DNA of 64,000 bases from positions 204,501 through 268,500 of the forward strand of contig JAYKKM010000018.1 of NCBI GenBank assembly GCA_035772405.1. Reading direction: 5' to 3'. This DNA comes from Chrysogorgia sp. JL179-B06 (taxonomy: Eukaryota > Cnidaria > Anthozoa > Scleralcyonacea > Chrysogorgiidae). The translations under genes and the position numbers were made by a program. This document shows positions 10,088-20,507 of this stretch, in pieces (the stretch's first letter is position 1; every line of letters starts with the position of its first letter). The notes beneath the pieces are model-generated. The model did not search any database and was not told where the DNA came from. It saw only the letters and a program-made list of their open reading frames with translations.

Positions 10088-10842
10088 TCACCTCTCATAA
10101 TTGTCCTTTTTATATCAAACCAATCACATGATAGACACTTTCGACAATAAATTCAGCAAGGACAAAAACATAAAATATATTGTGAACGCTTAGTGTCACA
10201 ATGAAAATTTACTTTATTTATTAAACAAACACTTGGAGTCTGTACTTGATCAACTACTATGTCTCTAACTATGTTAGATATATCAGTGACTCTTTTTTTT
10301 GTAGAAAGAAACAAAATTGGAACACAGCAATAAATTTGAATCAGGACGCTCAGCCAATTCCTCGTCATTCCATAAAAGGGATGGTAAGTACATCGCTTCA
10401 TTATTTCCATATAAGGGCAAAGTAACCGTTCCAACTCGTGCATTTCCAAGACTATATATCCTAACATACTAAAATCGCATGGTGTTAAAATTCTTAAATA
10501 ATTTATTTTTAATCAAATTGCTCAGTTGATATCTGTTGTTCGCAAACTGATAAACGCGGAGTTGTATTAACTATAATGAGAAACAACTTGACTTTATTAA
10601 AAAGACTTTTTTAGTTTTGTTATAACGAATTAAATTTTGAAATAAATTTTATTTAAAATCGGCTTCCTATAAACTCGGGTTATTATCATTCTGAATTGAT
10701 TGATGTTGAAAACTATTCAACTTAAAAACGACCCTCGTAAATAATAATATATTAGTTGAATAATCCTGGATATATCCTATATGGTTTATCATCGACATTT
10801 TTCGTTATTTATCAATTTTGAATTCCTCATTTGAATCTCTAG
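10088..10842. other. Unassigned sequence
   Basis: AT-rich. A 104-residue minus-strand frame (10153-10467) has no recognisable domain and no clear splice context. I see no repeat family that recurs in this window. Confidence 0.4.
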
Positions 10843-10910
10843 GGCGAGCACGTGACTGTACTAATGAAAACATCTGTGAACAGGAATTGGACATGGAAAC
10901 ATGCAGGAAG
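10843..10910 (+). CDS. Candidate cysteine-containing exon
   Basis: 68 bp between an acceptor (ATCTCTAG) and a donor (AAG|GTATTT). One frame is open: RARDCTNENICEQELDMETC, then RK. Three Cys in about 20 residues suggest a small secreted or extracellular disulfide module, but the pattern is too short to name. No matching exon is identified within several kb. Confidence 0.25.
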
Positions 10911-11166
10911 GTATTTTCTCCGTATTTTTAATAATATGTTTCTCAGTATATATAGAAAATGAAAACATGTAGAACCTATAATGCAAATCGGCTGCAATTT
11001 GATTCGCTGTCAATTTTTATCAGGTGACAGTTAAATCAGGCTTTGCACTGGTCAACTAAAGAATTTTCGAGCTCATAATCTATAATTGATACACATATAT
11101 TTAATAATAATAAACACATTATATATAATAAACATATTATATATATATATATAATTGTCAGGATCG

Positions 11167-11202
<36 letters not shown>

Positions 11203-11260
11203 AGTAGAAGTTTTCTAGTCAGCAAGAGAGCTCAACACAGTAAAATTGTGGAGCAATGAT
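10911..11260. other. Unassigned, with (TA)n tracts
   Basis: AT-rich sequence with two (AT)n tracts near 11135 and 11175, leading into the inverted arm of PLE family II. No gene seen. Confidence 0.5.
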
Positions 11261-11310
11261 ATAGTTAAAAATGGTTTATTTACAATTAAAAGTTAAAAAC
11301 ATTTACTCGA

Positions 11311-11335
11311 GTTTCACGCTCAAGGCGATCATCAG
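11311..11335 (-). ncRNA. Hammerhead-like core, inverted arm of PLE II
   Basis: The minus strand reads CTGATGA, TCGCCTTGAGCGT, GAAAC. CGC and GCG form a short stem II with a U-U closing mismatch. It mirrors the copy at 12862. Confidence 0.5.
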
Positions 11336-11520
11336 ACTGAAGAACATGTCAAAGAACGGGGGGCTTATATAGATAGTACCTGATTATTTGCATAAAATTA
11401 TAACCTAATGTTGCATGCATAAAATTACATGGAATTTTCCTAATTGAACCTAAGATTGCTTACATAAAATTTATTGTCGTGTCTGCACTTAGATATCAAT
11501 TCAGCTCTTTTGTTCAATAA

Positions 11521-12757
11521 AAACCGTTTCCACCAAGCTTGGTGCAAGAAAAATAACGCCAGTATGTTCGATGTCACAATGGGAAGTTTCGATGGCGCAG
11601 AGGTGTGTGAGCTAATCGGCCTCCTCTTGCTAAGCAAACTTAAAGAGGAATTCAACAACGACAACATCGGCCTTTATAGAGATGACGGTTTAGGGGTATT
11701 CCGCAACATGGGTCCAAGAACAGCCGACAATCTAAGAAAAAGAATCGCAAAATGCTTTGAATCACTTGGCCTGAAAATAACCATTCAATCAAACTTAAAA
11801 ATCGTTAATTACCTGGACATTACATTTAACCTCCTAACCGACACATATTGCCCTTACAGAAAGCCTGATAATCCACCTATGTTTATTAATACCCATTCAA
11901 ACCATCCACCCTCCATCGTGAGACAAATCCCAGATTCTATTAGTAAAAGGATTTCAAGTTTGTCATGTAACGCCGAGGAATTCAACAGAGCAGCCCCGTT
12001 GTATAACGAAGCGCTGAAGAGAAGTGGATTTAATGACACGCTTCAATATACCACCACAAGTAGCACACGGCAGCCTAGGAGCAACAGACCCCGAAAAGTC
12101 ATATGGTTCAATCCACCTTACTCCAAAAATGTATGCACAAACGTCGGCAGAATATTTCTAGATCTATTATCCAAGCACTTCCCAGCACACCACGCATTCC
12201 ATAAGATCTTCAACAGAAGGAACACAAAGGTTAGCTATAGCTGCATGCCAAATATGGCCAGCATTATAAAAGGCCACAACGGAAAAATTCTCACTTCCAA
12301 CATTCCAGCACCTGCCAAAGAATGCAACTGCAGAAAAAAGGACGAATGCCCGCTGGATGGTGCCTGCCGCGAAGACAACCTGGTTTACCAAGCTGAAGTT
12401 ACACAAACAAACAACCAGGATACGAAGATTTACATTGGTATGACTGCGACAGAATTTAAAACCCGCTATAATAACCACACAATGTCATTTAAACATAAGA
12501 AGTACTCCACGAAAACGGCACTATCTAACCACATCTGGGAATTGAAAGAGAAGAACCATGACTACACAATCAAATGGACAATTTTGAAGCGAGCGAAATC
12601 GTGCAACAGCGGAAGCAAAACATGCAACTTATGCATTACGGAAAAATTTTATATTTTATACGCGGATAAACGGTTTTTATTGAACAAAAGAGCTGAATTG
12701 ATATCTAAGTGCAGACACGACAATAAATTTTATGAAAGCAATCTTAGGTTCAATTAG
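11521..12757 (+). pseudogene. PLE family II: truncated RT plus GIY-YIG endonuclease
   Basis: The open frame from 11474 has 427 codons, but its first 18 or so residues are read from the inverted 3' arm and are antisense of the protein's own C-terminus. True coding begins near HQAWCKKNNASMFDVTMGSF. Visible are IGLYRDDGLGVF (RT motif C), LKIVNYLDITFNL, a linker with VCTNVGRIFLDLLSKHFP, a Cys cluster (CNCRKKDECPLDGACR), then KIYIGMTATEFKTRYNNHT with the downstream SNHIWELK of the GIY-YIG domain. The fingers and motifs A and B are missing, so RT activity is not expected. The nuclease half is intact with no stop. Confidence 0.85.
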
Positions 12758-12861
12758 GAAAATTCCGTGTAATTTTATGCATGCAACATTAGGTTATAAT
12801 TTTATGCAAATAATCAGGTACTATCTATATAAGCCCCCCGTTCTTTGACATGTTCTTCAGT

Positions 12862-12886
12862 CTGATGATCGCCTTGAGCGTGAAAC
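12862..12886 (+). ncRNA. Hammerhead-like core, 3' end of PLE II
   Basis: CTGATGA and GAAAC around a CGC-CTTGA-GCG hairpin, about 105 bp after the nuclease stop codon, where PLE terminal repeats are reported to hold minimal hammerheads. Confidence 0.5.
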
Positions 12887-12929
12887 TCGAGTAAATGTTT
12901 TTAACTTTTAATTGTAAATAAACCATTTT

Positions 12930-12936
<7 letters not shown>

Positions 12937-12998
<62 letters not shown>
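12937..12998. repeat. (TA)n microsatellite
   Basis: About 60 bp of alternating TA directly after PLE II. Any frame through it (Ile-Tyr runs) is an artefact. Confidence 0.95.
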
Positions 12999-13001
<3 letters not shown>

Positions 13002-13033
13002 CTATCGATTGACCAGGCGGGAATCGTAATCTT

Positions 13034-14130
13034 AGGATAAATATCAAAGCCCAGCATAATATTTTGACAAAAACAATTATATTGAGTAAAACACAAGTGA
13101 AATCATAATATTTATTAAAGTTCTAACGTTTCGTTGTTAACACAACATCTTCAGAGAATAATAATTTACATAAGTGCAGAAAGCCTAAATATATAGTTAC
13201 AAAGTTGTCATAAATTACGGATTAATTAACAAAGCAAGAGAGGAAACTAAAAATATTACAGGATGAGACGACACTAGTATACAATGACAATGAAGGAATT
13301 ATAAGTTTACAAAAGAAAAAGTGGTGCGGTGACCAGTGTCACGGTGATGAGAGAGGATACTTGTGAGAGGAGGGTTACTATACTTCTTCCCAGTAAGAGG
13401 TGAGATTCTCATATGGTTAGACTGCACGTGTATATGTAGATGTCGGATTATTTCTCCGATGTAAGAAGCTCCGCAGCTTCCGTGCACGTACATTTATACA
13501 CAACATGTGACCTAAGACGGAAGGGAATTTTATCTTTAAAAGAAAAGAAGTGAAAAAGTTTAACTGAAGGACGAGTGATAAATCTAATATCAATTTGAGG
13601 ATGTGGGTGGTTTAGGTGATTTGGAGAAAACTTTGTCGAGAAAAACAGTAACACAGCTGTCGAGAAATTTCTCTGGATAACCATTATTGATAAGGATGCT
13701 TTTTAGTTTTTCCAGTTCAACATTAAAAATAGCATACGTAGAACAAATGTTGAAACAACGATTTAGTAAGGAAAAGATTAGACCTCTTTTGTATGAAAAC
13801 GGAATAAAAGAATCAAAAGATGTCAAAAGACCAGTAAAAGTAGGTTTACGGTAAACATTTGTGGAAAAGCAACCACTGGAACGATTGAACTGATGTCTTG
13901 GAAAGACAAGGATTTGTTTACCTCCAATTCATGAGTAAATTTTATTTTTGCATGCTTAGAGTTAAGGTAATTAAGAAATGGAAGAACGTGATCGGAAGAA
14001 CGAAGCAAGATAAAACAGTCGTCAACATAACGACGATAAAACAAAGGTTTGAACTCAGGTGGACATTCATCTATCCAAGTGCGTTCATGATGGGGGCGAA
14101 CCCATGGCAACGCCATTTACCTGTTGATAG
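13034..14130 (-). pseudogene. PLE family III copy 1, RT motif B to GIY-YIG
   Basis: Minus strand, read from 14130 leftward: GEVYQQVNGVAMGSPPS (motif B), YRRYVDDCFILLRS (motif C), KSLSFQDI, YKRGLIF, LEKLKSILINNGYPEKFLDS, then SHVVYKC, GSCGASYIGEIIRHLHI and TGKKYSNPPLTSILSHHRDT of the GIY-YIG nuclease. At least four frame breaks separate these parts. The 5' part of the same copy lies at 16778-17530; LINE-A sits between. The 3' region holds a CTGAAGATG...GAAAC motif related to, but not matching, the hammerhead core. Confidence 0.85.
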
Positions 14131-14132
14131 AC

Positions 14133-15894
14133 TTCGCCCCTTTTATTTTTATTTATTGCATTCGCCACAAAATTAAAATTACACATAAATAACAAAGTAA
14201 CGAGAAGAAGAAAAAAAAAAGATAAAAGTGACAGGTGGCTGGGAGAGAAAAACAGGGCTTTCGCCCCAATTGACATTTTACCCCAAACAAGTTAAGAAAT
14301 AGTAAAATACTTACTAGATTACAAGTAAAAATATTAATAAAGAAACTAAAACACTGGACTAATAACACTAAGTAAATAACTAATTAAAAAAGAGAAACAT
14401 TTGACTATGGCGGCTGGTAAGATGAGAGATTATCCTTGTAGTAACACTTTAGCTTATGTTTGAATTGACCAATACTAATGCAGCACTTGAGTATAGACTA
14501 TAGGTAGGCTATTCCACAGGTTGATGGTGCGCGGAAAAAATGAATATCTAAAATAATTTTGTTTTTGGGTGGTCAGAGGATGATAATTATTAGAGTCAAA
14601 TTTTCTAGTGTTATGAGAAGAGCGAGTAGGTGTAAAGTATTTATCGAGGTTGACATTGATTAGACCATTCCTATATTTAAAAAGTAGTACAATGTCAGAC
14701 TGATCACGTCTAAGTTCAAGGGGAAGTAAGTCTAGTGAAGTGAGTCTTTCTTTGTAGGATAACACATGGGAGGGATAGTTAAGTATGACCTTTGTGGCAC
14801 GACGTTGGACATTTTCAATCAGTCGGCGGTATTTTACAGTATGTGGAGACCAGACGTTGGAGCAGTATTCTAGGCGAGGCCGAACAAGGGAGCAGTAGAG
14901 CAGTTTTCTGGTCTTGATATCAGATAGGTCTCTGCCACAGACTCTTTTGATCAGGCCGAGTGACTTGTTTGCCTTTGCGCATGTCTCTTCATTATATATT
15001 TAGACCAGGATAGGTCCTGGGTATAATAGTTACTCCCAGGTCGGTGATATAGGGCATGCAATCCAAGGAATTTCCTCCGAGTTGGTAGGCATAGTTTTTA
15101 CAAACTGGAGATGTTTTACGAGACATGTGCATAACTTTACATTTGGAGGCGTTGAAGGACATGTCCCAGTCAACACTCCACTTTTGTAGAGAGTCGAGAT
15201 CAGACTGGAGCCCGTGTGTGGCACTTTCTAAGTTCATTGGTCTATATAGCTTCGAGTCGTCAGCAAACAGAGCCAAGTTCGAGCCCTTTTGGATGTATTC
15301 TGGCATATCATTTGCGTATACAAGAAATAGAAGCGGACCAAGTATAGATCCTTGGGGGACGCCTGAAGTTACCAGAAGCCAGTTTGAAAATGTACCATCA
15401 AGGACCACACGCTGTTGTCTGTCAGATAGGTAGCTCCTAAACCACTTGATAAGAGATCCAGATATGCCGAATCGCTCAAGTTTGACTAGGAGCAGATGGT
15501 GGGGCACTCTGTCAAATGCCTTTGATAGGTCCAGATGAACGGCATCAACCTCCTTCCCGCTAGCAAGGTGTTCTAAGATGTCGTGGTAGACTACAAGAAG
15601 TTGTGTCACAGTTGATCTGCCCTTTAGAAAGCCATGCTGCAGGTAGTAAAACATGGGAGCAAGATGTGGGTAGCAATGATTGAAGACGCACCGTTCTAGA
15701 GTCTTTGAGACAATGCATAACAGTGAGATAGGCCGATAGTTCACGACGAGGGAGGGATCATCTTTTTTAAAAACAGGGGTGACATTCGCGCGCTTCCAGT
15801 TTAAAGGGACTGAGCCAAGAGAGAGGGACAGGTTGAAAAGACGACAAAGAGAAGGTGCACTTTCCTTGGCAGTATTTTTAAGTAATGCTCCGGG
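14133..15894 (-). pseudogene. LINE-A, main part
   Basis: CR1/L2-type LINE on the minus strand, inserted into the PLE. NYRPISLLCIVSKTLE lies at 15744, HLDLSKAFDRVPHHLL is motif A, TSGVPQGSILGPLLFLVYAN motif B, ALFADDSKLY motif C and FNASKCKVMHM follows. Frame breaks near 15000 lead to NVQRRATKVILNYPSHVL and YKERLTSLDLLPLELRR at 14765. The 3' region has a hairpin CAGGGCTTTCGCCC and ends with AATAAA-type repeats near 14140. The 5' part continues at 16667 after the nested LINE-B. Inactive. Confidence 0.85.
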
Positions 15895-15895
15895 T

Positions 15896-16666
15896 TAAAA
15901 TTGAGTGTGATGGTAAGATCAAGAGAGTGGATGAGGTCAAATCGCTGGGCATAATTATTGATAAAAATCTCTCTTGGGCTAGGCACATTGAAGAAAAATC
16001 CAAGAAAATCTCCTCGGCCATAGGCGCTCTTAAACGAATACGACCATTTATTTCGATAAATACAGCTACCCAAGTGTACCAAGCCCTAATTAAACCGCAG
16101 TTTGATTATTGTAGCTCTGTTTGGGATGAGCTGAGCGTGACATTGAGTGACAAACTACAAAAACTACAAAATCGAGCAGTCAGGGTAATAACGAAATCAA
16201 AATACGACTCTAGTGTGAGAAATCTTCTAGAGAGTTTGAAATTGGATATGCTTGCTATACGTCGAAAGAAACTTAAATTGACATTAATGTTTAAAACGAT
16301 TAAGCAATTAACCCCAACGTATATGCAAAATTTGTTTATCCCTCGCAGCACAGGATATAATATAAGGAATGCTGAAAATAAATTGAATTTACCCCTACCA
16401 TGTACCAACTACTTAAAGCGAAGTTTTAGCTATAGTGGGGCATTGTTATGGAACAACTTGCCCTTGAATATACGAATGTCGCACTCTCTTGGTCAGTTTA
16501 AAAGGCAAATTGACCAACATTATTCCGAAGATTAACTGGACTCCTACACGGCAATCTTGTAAAACAGTATTTTAATTTTGTATTTAGTTAGGTAGTTTTA
16601 TAATATTTTTAATGTAAATTTACTGAAGATTCTACCGTGTTTAAATAAAGTGATTGATTGATTGAT
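15896..16666 (+). pseudogene. LINE-B, 5'-truncated, nested in LINE-A
   Basis: Plus-strand RT tail: KSLGIIIDKNLSWARHIEEK, YQALIKPQFDYCSSVWDEL, KLQKLQNRAVRVITKSKYDS and FSYSGALLWNNLPLNI, ending at 16535. It has a short 3' region and a (TGAT)n tail at 16649-16666. The first Met of the open frame (15885) belongs to LINE-A antisense. Removing LINE-B restores LINE-A as GPDGI-PGALLKNTAKE, which fixes both boundaries. The frame is unbroken, so this insertion is fairly young. Confidence 0.85.
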
Positions 16667-16777
16667 ATGCCGTCAGGTCCACAAGCCTTTTTGGGATCCA
16701 GTTGTTCTAGGACCTTAGTGACTTCACAGATCGAAAGTTGGATAGATGGCTACCGGTCGCTTCAGGAGGATCAAGAT
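16667..16777 (-). pseudogene. LINE-A, 5' remnant
   Basis: Minus strand EVTKVLEQLDPKKACGPDGI, the segment just before the RT fingers, continuing LINE-A across LINE-B. LINE-A is 5'-truncated here: similarity ends near 16745-16777 where PLE family III coding resumes. Confidence 0.75.
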
Positions 16778-17530
16778 ACAAAAAATGGCAATTTTTCACT
16801 GTTAAATCTAAAAGTTTACGAAACTCGACAATAGAAAAGCCGTGAAATTTAGTTGAGCCAACGAAAACCTTTTGAATAATGATGTCGATGGTTTCATGAT
16901 CTAATGGAATGTTTGTGAAAAGAGAGGTTACAGTACGTCAAAGCTAGCCATAAACACGTTATCCTTGTTGAAATCTAAATAAAATAGTTCTTTAACAAAG
17001 GAAAAACTATCATAAACAGAGTAAATACTATTAGAAAATGGTCGAAGTAGTGAGACTAGAAACTTAGCAATGTTAAACGTATCAGAGAGCGAACAGAAGA
17101 TAAAATAGGTCTAAGCGGGACGTTTATAGTTTATGAATCTTCGGAAGACCATACAAAACACCTGGTCGTGAACCTATACGGGAGTGATATCTCGATAACG
17201 GCCATCAGAAATAACACTATTCTTATTAAGTTCCTTGAGGAAGTTTTTGACAATATTCTCGCGCTTTAGGGTAAGTTTCACGGGATCTTCATCAGGTTTT
17301 TGAAATTTAGTTTCATCTGTAAGGATATATTATTCATCTTTTGGTGGTAATCGGATTTGTTCAGGATAACTATGCCATTTGTCGGGTTTAACAATGATGA
17401 TATCTTGATCTTTTCTCAGTGTTGTTAGAACTTTGAATTCTTCGTCAGTAAAAATAAAGGAAGGAGGCGAGTAGCTTCTAAAACCATAAAGTGCAATATA
17501 TTTCTCGCACTTGGATAGATGAATGTCCAC
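16778..17530 (-). pseudogene. PLE family III copy 1, RT N-terminal half
   Basis: Minus strand: SKCEKYIALYGFRSYSPPSF, FTDEEFKVLTTLRKDQDIII (PLE fingers), VKLTLKRENIVKNFLKEL, then FMASFDV near motif A, FTNIPLDHETIDII and LLDLTVKNCHFLY, after which LINE-A begins. Stops and frameshifts are present, including one inside motif A. Together with 13034-14130 this makes one nearly complete PLE in two pieces. Confidence 0.8.
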
Positions 17531-18680
17531 CTGAGTTCAAACCTTTGTTTTATCGTCGTTATGTTAACGACTGTTTTATCTTGTTTCGTTCTTCCGATCA
17601 CGTTCTTCCATTTCTTAATTACCTTAACTCTAAGCATGCAAAAATAAAATTTGCTCATGACTTGGAGGTAAACAAATCCTTGTCTTTCCTAGACATAAGT
17701 GTCAATCGTTCCGGTCTTTTGACATCTTTTGATTCTTTTATTCCGTTTTCTTACAAAAGAGGTCTAATCTTTTCCTTATACTTAACCCTTCAACATATGT
17801 TCTTCGCATAATATATGCTATTTTTAATGTTGAACTGGAAAAACTAAAACGCATCCTTATCAATAATGGTTATCGAGAGAAATTTCTCGACAGCTGTGTT
17901 ACTGCTTTTCTCGACAAAGTTTTCTCCAAATCACCTAAACCACCCACAGTTCCTAAACGCACTGTTTATTTCTCTCTACCGTTTACCGGACAACACTTCG
18001 TTCAAATCCGAACACAACTCCGGAAACTTCTCTCATCTGCCTATCCTCAAATTGATATTAGATTTATCGCTCGTCCTTCAGTTAGACTTTTTCACTTCTT
18101 TTCTTTTAAACCGTCTTAGGTCACATGTTGTATATAAATTTACGTGCGGAAGCTGCGGAGCTTCTTACATCGGAGAAAAAATCCTACATCTACATACACG
18201 TGTGGGAAGAAGTACTGGGAAGAAGTATAGTAACCCTCCTCTCACAAGTATCCTCTCTCATCACCGTGACACTGGTCACCCTGTTTCTTTTAGTGATTTT
18301 AAGATTATTTCTAGTTGTACTTTCGAATCAGAACTTCTTTTGCGCGAAACTCTTCTCATTCGCGATCTCAAACCACCTTTAAACGCAAATATTGGCACCG
18401 CACCACTTTTTCTTTTGTAAGCTTATAATTCCTTCATTGCGTCTCATCCTGTAATATGTATTTTTAGTTTCCTCTCTTGATTTGTTAATTAATCCGTAAT
18501 TTATGACAACTTTGTAACTATATATTTAGGCTTTCTGCACTTATGTAAATTATTATTCTCTGAAGATGTTGTGTTAACAACGAAACGTTAGAACTTTAAT
18601 AAATATTATGATTTCACTTGTGTTTTACTCAATATAATGGTTTTTGTCAAAATATTATGCTGGGCTTTGATATTTATCCT
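17505..18680 (+). pseudogene. PLE family III copy 2, head to head with copy 1
   Basis: Plus strand from RTWIDECPPEFKPLFYRRYV (motif C region) through KSLSFLDISVNRSG, SYKRGLIF, YRLPDNTSFK, then SHVVYKFTCGSCGASYIGEK, TGKKYSNPPLTSILSHHRDT and a C-terminal SELLLRETLLIRDLKPPLNA. Frame breaks occur near 17810 and 18000. The 5' end lies within about 25 bp of the 5' end of copy 1 on the other strand. The 3' end matches the 3' end of copy 1 (TATTTATCCT near 18680, inverse near 13034). Confidence 0.85.
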
Positions 18681-18721
18681 ATATATATATATATATGATG
18701 AGATGAAATGTTCTCGAGTGA

Positions 18722-19133
18722 ATGAGCCCAAACTGCGTAAGTAGAAAACTGCTTGCCGTGGCTGGGTTTCGAACCGCGACCTTTGATTTACTAGTTCAAC
18801 GCTCTAAGTCGTCTAACCACTGTGCCACACGGTCAAGGCGATGGAGGTCTGGGATTCATGATTTATATACTAAATTTCGTAAACATACTCGTTTACCAAT
18901 ACTTATAGTTCAGACAGTGATATGCGATGTTGTGATATTGTGATATTGATATTGTTCGATACTGGATCGATGTAAACGAGTATGTTTACGAAATTCAGTA
19001 TATAAATCATGAATCCCAGACCTCCATCGCCTTGACCGTGTAGCTCAGATGGTTAGAGCGTTGAACTAGTAAATCAAAAGTTGCGGTTCGAAACCCAGCC
19101 ACGGCAAGCAGTTTTCTACTTACGCGGTTTGGG

Positions 19134-19138
<5 letters not shown>
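18722..19138. repeat. Foldback with tRNA-Thr-like sequence in both arms
   Basis: Arms 18722-18895 and 18972-19138 are inverted copies around a 76-bp spacer. The right arm, plus strand, has TAGCTCAGATGGTTAGAGC (A box and D arm), an anticodon-loop-like CTAGTAA that would read AGT (Thr), and GGTTCGAAACC (B box). The anticodon stem has one A-A mismatch. The shared sequence extends about 70 bp beyond the tRNA part, so this is a SINE or foldback element and not a host tRNA gene. Confidence 0.75.

Positions 19139-19224
<86 letters not shown>
19139..19224. repeat. (TA)n microsatellite
   Basis: About 85 bp of TA followed by a few ATT units. Confidence 0.95.
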
Positions 19225-19226
<2 letters not shown>

Positions 19227-19377
19227 ATTATTATATAGTACTATCTACAGACACAGCTCATCAGCGTAGCTCGGTACAATCTAGATAATGGCATGATGAG
19301 AACTATTTATACCCAAGCGGTTGCTGGTGACAACCGCTTGTGGGACAATAGCAGTCATGTGCAGTATGAGTCATGCA

Positions 19378-19715
19378 TGCTGTGACCACTGAGCTACGGA
19401 GGCTACATTCCATTGAGCGAAATGCCAAATATTACTTGTAATATACCAAAATCATCAGTGGCATTACCACTATACTATATATATACAGAACTCGCGAGTA
19501 GGCTCTCAGAAACGGCCTCCGTAGCTCAGTGGTCAGAGCACTGCACTCGCGGGTTCAATTCCAGCCTGGTGGCCTGGATGTTGCATTTTTCGCAACTAGT
19601 CCCGCTTTGGTCTAAAATGTATATATTCCTACACTAGAAATTTTCCTTCACCACAACTCCTTAGAATATGTAGTTTAATCGAGTGAAATGCCAAATATTA
19701 CTTGGTTGTTTTAAC
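19378..19715 (+). repeat. tRNA-derived SINE unit with upstream spacer
   Basis: Same family as 2065-2497. The body starts with TCCGTAGCTCAGTGGTCAGA (A box) near 19517, then GGGTTCAATTCC (B box), and ends GAGTGAAATGCCAAATATTA. Upstream is the family spacer with AGAACTCGCGAGTAGGCTCT, preceded by another 3'-end phrase and an inverted A-box half (CCACTGAGCTACGGAGGC) at 19385-19402. Confidence 0.75.
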
Positions 19716-19719
19716 CAGT

Positions 19720-20340
19720 CGTTTCTTATGATAACAAACGTATATATTACAGAAAATATGACTTAAACATTTTGATAAACATTAAACAATATACATTGCC
19801 GTTCTATAACAGTGTATGGAGCCATAAGATAACCATTTGATAAGTTATATTATTATCGAGTTCAGCGATAACACTTAGTTAGCACATGAAACAAACCAAT
19901 TTCTTCATTATTTATAAATGTTTATATCTCCTCCTGCGGGATATGTGTTAATAAGCAGTATTATTGACAGCGAAGAAAATCCTAATAGCTGCAAGTACAA
20001 TTGCATATTATTGATAATGCAATGTGTCAATGTCGCATAAACTTGTCACTGTATCATTCTGTACATATCATTGGCACTTTATATTTAAATACCAATACAA
20101 AAGTATAATATGTAACATGAGATATCGTGAATATTACGGTCAAAGGCGCGCGTACGGGCGAAATTTTGCAGCTGAACATAACTCTCCCGGATGAAATATA
20201 TACGACGTATATACGACGTCATCTCGCGAGATTATCTATTTAATGCATAACACCAAGCCATTGTTATTTCTAAGCGAAATATGTTAAAAACAAGGACATT
20301 TTAAAGTAGTCACTGCCACTCACAGTATAGTCTCTCAAGA
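19720..20340. other. Unassigned, includes dispersed repeat R2 (left part)
   Basis: Non-coding. From about 20150 the sequence (GCTGAACATAACT, GCGAAATATGTTAAAAACAA, GTCTCTCA.GAAGTAT) recurs at 45500-46045; the rest of R2 continues here at about 22150-22225 after a LINE and a MITE. Confidence 0.5.
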
Positions 20341-20344
20341 AGTA

Positions 20345-20451
20345 TACCGTATAATAATAATAATGGAAACTTTATTTAAATCTTTTGTTATATATACAAT
20401 TATAAATCTCGCTCAATGAGGTAATTTACAATTGACTACTTGAACCACTAT

Positions 20452-20456
<5 letters not shown>
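20345..20456 (-). repeat. Short LINE 3' tail
   Basis: AAT units followed by GGAAACTTTATTTAAATC, the minus-strand look of a LINE 3' terminus, truncated after about 100 bp where a second LINE begins. Confidence 0.5.

Positions 20457-20507
<51 letters not shown>

Larger units (their letters stand above)
11261..12936 (+). mobile_element. PLE family II bracketed by inverted copies of its own 3' end
   Basis: The arms 11261-11527 and 12671-12936 are inverted copies of each other and almost identical. The right arm is the natural 3' end (C-terminal codons, 3' region, hammerhead-like core); the left arm is its inversion joined directly to the truncated RT. High arm identity suggests a recent or homogenised copy. 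(TA)n follows on the right. Confidence 0.85.

Noticed and set aside
10153..10467. 104-codon minus-strand frame as a membrane protein gene
   Set aside because: No domain, no splice context and composition typical of AT-rich non-coding DNA.
13131..13165. Hammerhead core in the PLE family III end
   Set aside because: The motif is CTGAAGATG, not CTGATGA, so the catalytic core is not met; kept only as a related terminus.
19035..19110. A host tRNA-Thr gene
   Set aside because: One anticodon-stem mismatch, and the homology between arms extends well past the tRNA, so it is a repeat element.
19081..19269. Open frame with an Ile-Tyr run on the plus strand
   Set aside because: Translation of tRNA-like foldback sequence and a TA microsatellite.
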